From ULC077BIN1 sp041749615 (GTDB taxonomy: Bacteria > Cyanobacteriota > Cyanobacteriia > Leptolyngbyales > Leptolyngbyaceae), in contig JBGTAZ010000380.1 of NCBI GenBank assembly GCA_041749615.1, forward strand, positions 1-8,341: a stretch of 8,341 bases of DNA, in the 5' to 3' direction. Of the stretch, positions 1 to 4,594 are shown piece by piece. Under the pieces are notes generated by a model. It made no database searches and had not been told where the DNA came from. It worked only from the letters and a program-made list of their open reading frames with translations. The first letter of the stretch is position 1; every line of letters starts with the position of its first letter. A program made the position numbers and the translations under genes.

Positions 1-141
1 AATTCTGCCAAGTTGATTAAAAAGATTGGGCTGATTTGCTCAATAGTGGGGGCGGTTTCCACCTCACTTAAAACTGCTCTTGGGCTTTTGTCCGAGGGAA
101 GCCCACGCTGTACCTGAAAGGTCAGCGATGGGAGGATTCAC
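1..141 (+). mobile_element. Right-end remnant of a second IS200/IS605-type element
   Basis: Bases 88-107 (TTGTCCGAGGGAAGCCCACG) match 17 of 20 bases of the right end of the intact IS in this window (minus strand, 1859-1840). They run into a strong bulged hairpin at 102-132, followed by GGGAGGATTCAC, which resembles the terminal bases of such elements, so the end is placed at about 141. An open frame from base 1 to a TGA at 115-117 (ending LLSEGSPRCT) has no start in the window. It could be the last residues of a TnpB, but I see no diagnostic RuvC motif in it. The rest of the element lies off the left edge, so it may be intact or truncated. The identification rests on structure and on similarity to the other IS end. 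Confidence 0.6.
81..132 (+). ncRNA. Putative 3' part of an omega (re)RNA with bulged hairpin
   Basis: CCCA-CGCTG-ACCT (102-115, T111 bulged) pairs with AGGT-CAGCG-TGGG (119-132, A128 bulged) around a GAA loop. This gives 13 bp with two one-base bulges, the style of hairpin at IS200/IS605 ends that TnpA binds and that forms the end of the TnpB guide-RNA scaffold. The CCCA arm can instead pair in TGGGCTT (81-87) with AAGCCCA (99-105), so the two folds exclude each other. If it is a guide RNA, the guide would begin at about 142 (TGAGGAAAAATATATA). Confidence 0.45.
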
Positions 142-169
142 TGAGGAAAAATATATAGAGGTTTTTGAA

Positions 170-442
170 ATGCCAAAAGAATCAACTCAATTCAAAACCA
201 CAGGGTTAGGCACAACCAATAAACAGCAACCCATTTCAGTTAAATTCCCTCCGTGTGTAGATGCCATCTTGAGGGATGAGAGCATTATCAGCGATCGTTC
301 TGTCTACATTCGTAATGCGGTTTTGCGACAGCTTCAGGCAGATGGGCTAATCAGCGATCGCCCCGTAGGGACATTACCCTCATTGGTCAACCACGTATCA
401 AACTCATCGATCGCGCCTTCCACCCCTTCCTTAAACGAATAA
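170..442 (+). CDS. Small ribbon-helix-helix (CopG/Arc-like) putative DNA-binding protein
   Basis: A 90-aa protein. The start at 170 is chosen because AGAGG (157-161) lies 8 bases upstream and the family-like sequence begins there; ATGs at 80 and 128 lie inside the IS end. Residues 20-26 (QPISVKF) fit the N-terminal strand of a ribbon-helix-helix fold. Residues 28-36 and 44-57 (SVYIRNAVLRQLQA) fit its two helices, with a short turn at DRS. Such proteins dimerise and bind operators, often as autoregulators or antitoxins, but no toxin partner is visible. The last 25 or so residues are low in helix character and are encoded antisense to the 3' end of the 319-aa gene, so they may be a read-through tail. 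The right end of an IS lies about 28 bp upstream of the start codon and may have replaced the original promoter. Confidence 0.7.
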   Translation: MPKESTQFKTTGLGTTNKQQPISVKFPPCVDAILRDESIISDRSVYIRNAVLRQLQADGLISDRPVGTLPSLVNHVSNSSIAPSTPSLNE

Positions 443-1293
443 CATTCACGAGCGATCGCCCATACCGCAGACATCCCCACCAATGCTGTCGCCATATTTG
501 CAAGTGTCAGCGCTTCGTCAATGTCATCATTAATCACAATGGGCAGCCGTCCTTTATCTGCCCAACGGTGATATTCAGCCGCGCATCTTTCCACCTTGTG
601 AGCGACCGCCCGCCGCAGCCGCAATAATTCACCCAGCTTGAACTGCTCCACTAAGGTTTCAATCTCTTCCTTTGGCTTTTTCGCCGCATGGAGCGCAAAC
701 ACTTGAGCGCATCCAGATACCTTCAGGATAGGGATGAGGGTTGATGGAATGGTGAATCCCAATACTGGCTTAAAGATTGCCGCGATCGCCCACTCTACGC
801 CATCGTTATAAGCATTGGGTTCAATCTCTGGTTCATCATCGGTTGGCACTGTGAAGCTTTCAAATTTGCCCACATAGGGATTAGCGATTAATGACCCCTT
901 GTAAACCGTTGCCAAAGGACGGGCAATCAGGCTAGGCGTGTCCTCAAGCGGTGATGATGGATCATAGCCTTGAGGGTTGGTAGACCAGCGATCGCCCGGT
1001 TTTGGCGCTTCCACTTCACCCCACTTCAATTTACGCCGGAGGGATGGGGCACTGGTGTTTGATGTTTTCTTGTCCTTGTGATTTCGATTAATCGCTAATC
1101 CGCGATCGTGTCCTTGATGCCCATACCGAACATCACTGAAAGACTTTTCTTTGAACACGACAGGAGAGCGATCGCCCCCAATCGGTTTAGGATCACCCGT
1201 CACCAATTCAGCCGACCATTCAAATAGATGCTCATTTACGTCTAGTTCCCACACGCCCAATGATGGGTCAAGAATTGCCGTGATATTAACCAT
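334..1293 (-). CDS. Hypothetical protein, 319 aa
   Basis: I do not recognise a family. The N-terminal half (1-160) is polar, with a basic stretch SLRRKLKW (84-91) and an acidic run DDEPEIEP (152-159). The C-terminal half is mostly predicted helix: two fairly hydrophobic stretches at about 167-200 and 259-281 flank a charged helical region (205-245). These could be membrane-associated or simply buried helices, since each is interrupted by charge or proline. Its ATG overlaps the TAA of the upstream 156-aa gene in ATGGTTAA, so the two are probably one translationally coupled transcript. Five HIP1 sites lie inside it, two of them encoding Ala-Ile-Ala, which suggests long residence in a cyanobacterial genome. 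Its last 109 bases overlap the convergent ribbon-helix-helix gene. A phage structural role is possible but unsupported by any motif. Confidence 0.75.
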   Translation of the reverse strand: MVNITAILDPSLGVWELDVNEHLFEWSAELVTGDPKPIGGDRSPVVFKEKSFSDVRYGHQGHDRGLAINRNHKDKKTSNTSAPSLRRKLKWGEVEAPKPGDRWSTNPQGYDPSSPLEDTPSLIARPLATVYKGSLIANPYVGKFESFTVPTDDEPEIEPNAYNDGVEWAIAAIFKPVLGFTIPSTLIPILKVSGCAQVFALHAAKKPKEEIETLVEQFKLGELLRLRRAVAHKVERCAAEYHRWADKGRLPIVINDDIDEALTLANMATALVGMSAVWAIARECYSFKEGVEGAIDEFDTWLTNEGNVPTGRSLISPSA

Positions 1294-1756
1294 TTAGGGT
1301 AAGCAGCCGTATCGCTACCTCATCCGCTTGTTCAAAGCCTGTTCCAGTCAGCTTAGCCGCGATCGCGTCCACATCCCCACCTAGCCCTTTCACCAATGCA
1401 CCATCTTGATAGATTTGTAGCAGCAGAATTCCATAGGCGATCGCTTTCTGGAGGTCGTCGGGGATCTCTGGTTTTGAGTCAGGCGCTTTTTTAAGCTGTG
1501 CCATATCCCAGCTTTGTCCAAGGTAGTCAATGTCCTCAAGCAACTGGAGATACCGATCTTCTGATTTAGGATCAGAACCAATGCCACCCTGCTCAATCAT
1601 TTGGCGCAGTTGATTCATCTCTCCAATCATTTCCTTCTGGCGATTAGGGATAGACTCTATCCGCTGCTGATGCATGGTTTGCATGTGCTGAGTCCGTAGG
1701 CGTGACTCAGCTAGCATTTGGTATAGATCGGCTTGTGGGTTTTGAACGGTAGACAT
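1286..1756 (-). CDS. Hypothetical helical protein, 156 aa
   Basis: No family recognised. Residues 8-57 are Gln/Met/Arg-rich and strongly helical (for example MHQQRIESIPNRQKEMIGEM), probably a coiled coil or long amphipathic helix. Residues 65-90 are acidic and helical. Residues 101-156 form a compact Ala/Leu/Gly-rich C-terminal segment. There is no signal peptide. No good Shine-Dalgarno sequence lies within 20 bases of the ATG; the nearest AGGTG (minus strand, 1785-1781) is about 24 bases away. The right end of the IS lies about 60 bp upstream, so the gene may have been cut off from its original promoter or upstream cistron, possibly the 401-aa gene. It overlaps the 319-aa gene by 8 bp and probably acts with it. 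Two HIP1 sites fall in it. Confidence 0.75.
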   Translation of the reverse strand: MSTVQNPQADLYQMLAESRLRTQHMQTMHQQRIESIPNRQKEMIGEMNQLRQMIEQGGIGSDPKSEDRYLQLLEDIDYLGQSWDMAQLKKAPDSKPEIPDDLQKAIAYGILLLQIYQDGALVKGLGGDVDAIAAKLTGTGFEQADEVAIRLLTLNG

Positions 1757-1815
1757 TTTATCAAAACAATGTGTTGATTACACCTAATACCCTTTGACAG
1801 CAGCAGTCTGAGGGT

Positions 1816-1960
1816 TTGACAACTCCCACGCTTAAAAGACGTGGGATTCTTTCGGACAAGCGTTAGACTTTTGGTGTTGCCCAAAGCCTAATTCTACCTA
1901 CGGTCGTCAAAGACCGTCTACCCAGTCTGCTTAGGTCAATGCCTAAGTTTCTGGCTACCT
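1816..1960 (-). ncRNA. Putative omega (re)RNA of the IS605 element
   Basis: TnpB proteins use an RNA from the 3' end of their gene and the adjoining right end as guide scaffold. On the minus strand this region runs from late tnpB through TTGTCCGAAAGAATCCCACG (1859-1840) and a perfect hairpin, TCCCACG at 1824-1830 with CGTGGGA at 1840-1846 around a 9-nt loop. The 20-base block recurs at 88-107, which supports a conserved scaffold. The guide would be the donor flank read from 1815 downward, beginning ACCCTCAGACTGCTGC. The 5' boundary is only a guess from the usual size of such RNAs. Confidence 0.5.
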
Positions 1961-3149
1961 TGCGTAAAATGTTGGCGGCTCCGTTCAGATCGGAATTCAC
2001 CAAGCTCCCATCACCAGACCGATACAAGCCCCGCTTGATTCTTTTCCCCGATGCTTTCCACCCGTCCGGCTTGCAGCCATGTTCAGGTAGGGAGTCTCCA
2101 TCTAGGTAAGAAGCAGCCGAAGTATTGGCTTCCTCGTTTTGCACAAACCGGAAACCATAGATTGAACCTAGCTGCTCAATCCTATTTTTCAGCCGTGCTA
2201 AGGGCATCTGAACAAATTGTTGATTGTTCGTTTTGCCCATATTGCAACCGTCTTTGATACCTTTATTCCAGCCGATAACAATGGTACCAATGCCGTACTT
2301 CAGGCAATGTTTCACCACTAGCCTTGCAGCCTTGTTTACCATGTCGCGCATCTGATGGTTGCGTTTAAGGGTCAAGCGGTCTAAAACGCTATCCCAATAG
2401 TCTTGAGATTTTCCTTTCTTACGGTTAGCCACTCGTTTGTTGTATAGCTGATTCATCGCTTTTGTTTGCCGAGAATCGACTAGAAATGAGTTCCCCAAGG
2501 TATCGACACACGCCATCAAATTAGATGAAGTGCCTAAGTCAATGGCTAGCGCTTGATCCATGTCCAGCTTGGTTTCAACCCGCTCCATTGCATAGCTGCA
2601 TTCCAGGTGAAACGCACCATTTTTGGGTAGGATTGTGAACTCCTTCACTTTGCCAAAATCAAGGTTTTTGGGCAGTGGCAGAAAGAATTCTTTGAGTCCA
2701 AACCAGCGCTTGACCTGTAAACCCAATGGAAATCGAATCATCCCATTTTCTAAAGTTGGCTTGCCTGCTCCAATGTTGGGAAATGACACCTTGAACAGAC
2801 TGCCTGAATCCCTGTAATCAGGAGGTCTGGGCTTCTGGTCTAACTCACCCCGAAAAAACAGTTGCCGCAATTCTCGGAATGACTTAAATGCCTCTGAGAC
2901 ACTGAGCAAGGTCTGTTGGGCGGCTACAGAGGGCATCGCTTGAGCGTGAATATTGCCGCCTACTGCGTAGATCGGGTCATATTTTGAGACGATGCGGTTA
3001 GTCTTGAAAAAGATTTGCCTTGCCCAATAGACTCCACAGTTGTACAGATTATTGGACTCCTCACACAGGTAAGTGAGGATAGCGCGAGTCTCAGCATCAC
3101 AGTCTAATTGGTTTTGCTGAACGCCCATCAACTTCTTTGGTTTAGCCAT
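1863..3149 (-). CDS. tnpB: TnpB RNA-guided nuclease of an IS605-type element
   Basis: A 428-aa protein of normal family length. The N-terminal region (MGVQQNQL, ESNNLYNCGVYWARQ) is typical of cyanobacterial TnpB. The RuvC-like nuclease is split in three: AIDLGTSSN (Asp204), NEEANTSAAS (Glu339/340) and NSDLNGAANILRK (Asp387), so the Asp-Glu-Asp triad looks intact. The zinc-ribbon region between the second and third motifs lacks the usual two CxxC pairs: only Cys359 is present, followed by SGKRIKRGLYR. TnpB cuts DNA next to a short target motif using a guide RNA, which helps retain the element after excision. AGGAGGA (minus strand, 3165-3159) sits about 9 bases before the ATG. The gene is divergent from tnpA with 57 bp between start codons. 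No frameshift or internal stop is present. Confidence 0.95.
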   Translation of the reverse strand: MAKPKKLMGVQQNQLDCDAETRAILTYLCEESNNLYNCGVYWARQIFFKTNRIVSKYDPIYAVGGNIHAQAMPSVAAQQTLLSVSEAFKSFRELRQLFFRGELDQKPRPPDYRDSGSLFKVSFPNIGAGKPTLENGMIRFPLGLQVKRWFGLKEFFLPLPKNLDFGKVKEFTILPKNGAFHLECSYAMERVETKLDMDQALAIDLGTSSNLMACVDTLGNSFLVDSRQTKAMNQLYNKRVANRKKGKSQDYWDSVLDRLTLKRNHQMRDMVNKAARLVVKHCLKYGIGTIVIGWNKGIKDGCNMGKTNNQQFVQMPLARLKNRIEQLGSIYGFRFVQNEEANTSAASYLDGDSLPEHGCKPDGWKASGKRIKRGLYRSGDGSLVNSDLNGAANILRKVARNLGIDLSRLGRRSLTTVGRIRLWATPKV

Positions 3150-3206
3150 TTAATGTTTTCCTCCTGTGTCTATGTTAGCATAGTCCTAGACATTTTAGGA
3201 AAGTTA
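3150..3206. promoter_or_regulatory. Divergent tnpB/tnpA intergenic control region with palindrome
   Basis: The 57-bp gap must hold the start signals of both genes. CTATG (3170-3174) and CATAG (3179-3183) form a 5-bp inverted repeat around TTAG, roughly midway between the two genes. Ribosome sites lie on each side: AGGAGGA for tnpB and AGGA (3197-3200) for tnpA. No convincing -35/-10 pair is visible on either strand. The palindrome could be a shared operator or an RNA hairpin. Confidence 0.35.
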
Positions 3207-3602
3207 ATGGGACAAGAGTACTGGCATGAAAATACATCCGTTAGCTTGATTAACTATCATTTTGTGTGGATAGTCAGGCGACGCAGAAAGATGCTTGTAG
3301 GCGACGTAGACAGGCGTTTATTAGAGCTAATCCCGCAAGCTGTAGAAGAGATTGGATGCCAGATCATTGCAGCAGAAACTCATCTAGATCATGTGCATTT
3401 GTTTTTACAATCCAAGCCGATTCTTGCCCCCTACCAAATCATGCACAAGGTTAAAGGTTTTACGTCTCATGCCTTAAGAAAGGAGTTTCCACATTTGCTC
3501 AAACTGCCTAGTTTGTGGACTCGCAGTTATTTCTGCGGTACGGCTGGGAACGTCTCAGGCGATACGATTAAACGGTATGTTGAGGGTCAGAAGACAAGGT
3601 AG
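3207..3602 (+). CDS. tnpA: TnpA, IS200/IS605 Y1 (HUH) transposase
   Basis: A 131-aa protein, normal for the family. It carries the HUH metal-binding motif as His62-Val-His64 in HLDHVHLF and the catalytic tyrosine Tyr124 in DTIKRYVEGQ, with Gln128 four residues on as in IS608 TnpA. WTRSYFCGTAGN (104-115) is the typical stretch ahead of the catalytic helix. The enzyme acts as a dimer on single-stranded DNA, recognising the end hairpins and excising and joining the element without target duplication. The start at 3207 is supported by AGGA (3197-3200) six bases upstream and by the homologous sequence beginning here; an ATG at 3108 in the same frame lies inside antisense tnpB. All key residues are present, so the IS may still be mobile. 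Confidence 0.95.
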   Translation: MGQEYWHENTSVSLINYHFVWIVRRRRKMLVGDVDRRLLELIPQAVEEIGCQIIAAETHLDHVHLFLQSKPILAPYQIMHKVKGFTSHALRKEFPHLLKLPSLWTRSYFCGTAGNVSGDTIKRYVEGQKTR

Positions 3603-3607
3603 ACTCT

Positions 3608-3623
3608 GAGGCTTAACAGCCTC
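3608..3623 (+). terminator. Stem-loop just after tnpA
   Basis: GAGGCT (3608-3613) pairs perfectly with AGCCTC (3618-3623) around TAAC, beginning 5 bases past the tnpA stop codon. No run of T follows, so it is not a classical intrinsic terminator. It could stabilise the 3' end of the message or be a further structure of the IS left end. Confidence 0.3.
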
Positions 3624-3624
3624 G

Positions 3625-3679
3625 TGAGAACCCTCGCTACATCCCACGGCTAAAGCACGATGGGTTTTGCGGGTTCTCA
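3625..3679. repeat. IS605 left-end nested inverted repeats
   Basis: An outer perfect 9-bp repeat, TGAGAACCC (3625-3633) with GGGTTCTCA (3671-3679), encloses an imperfect hairpin. In the inner hairpin CCCACGGC (3643-3650) pairs with GC-CG-TGGG (3655-3664), with A3657 and A3660 bulged and TAAA as the loop. One-sided bulges in a short stem are what TnpA recognises in single-stranded ends of this family. I infer this is the left-end recognition site, on the tnpA side as expected for divergent IS605 organisation. Confidence 0.55.
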
Positions 3680-3693
3680 GGCTCTCCCTTTTC

Positions 3694-3699
3694 TATAAT
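3694..3699 (+). promoter_or_regulatory. Candidate -10 box for the GIY-YIG gene
   Basis: A perfect TATAAT lies 62 bases before the GIY-YIG ATG and points toward it. No good -35 at 16-18 bp spacing is visible: TTGCGG at 3667-3672 is 21 bp away. If used, transcription would start at about 3706, the first base of the downstream stem-loop. Depending on where the IS ends, this may be an outward-facing promoter within the IS. Confidence 0.4.
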
Positions 3700-3705
3700 G
3701 GGGGA

Positions 3706-3735
3706 GTCCCTTCGATGTTGGAAGCATCAAGGGAC
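3706..3735 (+). promoter_or_regulatory. 5' leader stem-loop of the GIY-YIG gene
   Basis: GTCCCTT (3706-3712), bulged C3713 and GATG (3714-3717) pair with CATC (3725-3728) and AAGGGAC (3729-3735) around the loop TTGGAAG, 11 bp in all. It lies between the TATAAT box and the ATG. The ribosome site itself (GAGATAGG, 3751-3758) lies outside the stem, so the hairpin could protect the 5' end or bind a regulator rather than hide the start directly. Confidence 0.4.
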
Positions 3736-3761
3736 GTGACCCACCTACTTGAGATAGGCAG

Positions 3762-4592
3762 ATGGCTAAAATAATAACAAAAACTCCGTGCTTGGGCGGG
3801 ATTTATCGGATTACCTGTACCGTTGAAGGCAAAGAAAAGAGCTATATCGGCTCCACTAAGCAAACCTTCAATAGGCGGTGGAATGGTCATCGAAGAGATC
3901 TTAGAAGTCTTCGGCATAGTAATAGACATCTTCAAAGCGCTTGGAATAAGTACGGCAAGGATGCCTTTGAGTTTCACCCATTAGAGCCTGTTGCTTTTGA
4001 GGAGGATTTGATTGAAGCAGAGCAAAAATGGATTGATTTTTACCAAGCGCCTAATCGTGAATATGGCTACAACATTAACCCCACAGCAGGGAGGACTTGC
4101 CACTCCCAAGAGACGAGGGACAAACTTAGAGATGCCAATCTTGGTAGAAAGCAAACACCAGAATCTATAGCTAAAACGAGAGCCGCCAATCTTGGTAGAA
4201 AATGTACACCAGAGGCTAGAGCTAACATAAGAGCCGCGAACCTTGGCAGATGTCTTGGTAGAAAGCGTTCACCAGAATCCAGGGCAAACATGAGCGCTGC
4301 CTGTCTTGGTAGAAAGCGTTCACCAGAATCTATAGCCAAAACGATAGCCGCCAATCTTGGTAGAAAGAGGACACCCGAACAAGCAGCCAGAATGAGGAGC
4401 GGAAGAGTGAAAAACCAAGGCTTCTACTATCGAGCAATCTCGCCCAACGGAATGATTTATGATCATATTCTTAGCCTCAGAGAGTTTTGCTGTAAACACG
4501 AACTAACTAACTCGTGCATGTGCAACCTTGCTAACGGCAAGCGCCAAGCCAAGAACCATAAAGGTTGGACTTGCGAGAAGATCGCCAAATAG
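3762..4592 (+). CDS. Free-standing GIY-YIG homing-type endonuclease with NUMOD3 repeats
   Basis: A 276-aa protein. The catalytic domain occupies about residues 10-107: GIY (13-15), YIG (28-30), the arginine region FNRRWNGHR (Arg38/39, His43), the metal-binding glutamate in LIEAEQKWID (Glu85 or Glu87) and GYNINP (102-107), so it looks active. Residues 113-215 are repeats of about 17 aa beginning LGRK(x)(S/T)PE (at 127, 144, 161/165, 182, 199). These are NUMOD3-type modules that contact the DNA minor groove in homing endonucleases. The C-terminal part, residues 221-270 (SPNGMIYDH, LREFCCKHEL, NGKRQAKNHKGW), resembles the helix-turn-helix tail common in phage homing enzymes. It is on the opposite strand from the host genes and ends 2 bp from the stop of the 401-aa gene. 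It lacks HIP1. No intron or intein surrounds it, so it is probably an intergenic free-standing enzyme. Confidence 0.9.
   Translation: MAKIITKTPCLGGIYRITCTVEGKEKSYIGSTKQTFNRRWNGHRRDLRSLRHSNRHLQSAWNKYGKDAFEFHPLEPVAFEEDLIEAEQKWIDFYQAPNREYGYNINPTAGRTCHSQETRDKLRDANLGRKQTPESIAKTRAANLGRKCTPEARANIRAANLGRCLGRKRSPESRANMSAACLGRKRSPESIAKTIAANLGRKRTPEQAARMRSGRVKNQGFYYRAISPNGMIYDHILSLREFCCKHELTNSCMCNLANGKRQAKNHKGWTCEKIAK
4251..4330 (+). repeat. 29-bp direct repeat within the NUMOD3 region
   Basis: Bases 4251-4279 and 4302-4330 are identical and 51 bp (17 codons) apart. Neighbouring copies beginning CTTGGTAGAAA are more diverged. Identity at DNA level points to recent tandem duplication of a 17-residue DNA-binding module. 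Confidence 0.85.
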
Positions 4593-4594
4593 AA

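Larger units (their letters stand above)
1816..3730 (-). mobile_element. IS605-type insertion sequence with divergent tnpB and tnpA
   Basis: The element has a complete Y1 transposase gene, a complete tnpB and hairpins at both ends, and no terminal inverted repeats, as expected of IS200/IS605. The right end, past the tnpB stop, is a 7-bp hairpin (1824-1846) followed on the minus strand by GTTGTCAA. A TCAA right terminus is known for IS608, which would put the end at 1816. The left end is less certain: an imperfect hairpin lies at 3643-3664, and the first TTGAT-type target motif beyond it on the minus strand is at 3730-3726, about 60 bp away, so the boundary could lie anywhere from about 3690 to 3730. 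The element contains no HIP1 site. Confidence 0.8.

Noticed and set aside
170..442. Antitoxin of a toxin-antitoxin pair.
   Set aside because: Ribbon-helix-helix antitoxins normally have a small toxin gene beside them on the same strand. Here the neighbours are an IS end and a convergent 319-aa gene unlike any toxin I know.
4067..4354. A 95-aa minus-strand frame with repetitive FLPR motifs.
   Set aside because: It is the antisense reading of the NUMOD3 repeats and has no ribosome site; its repetitiveness is inherited from the real gene.
4127..4380. Regularly spaced repeats as a CRISPR array.
   Set aside because: The repeats are in frame, diverge, have a 51-bp step and encode NUMOD3 modules; there are no unique spacers.
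3603..4594. Group I intron or IStron hosting the GIY-YIG gene.
   Set aside because: I could not recognise P/Q/R/S-type conserved intron core elements, and no split coding exon surrounds the gene; the neighbouring genes are complete and on the other strand.
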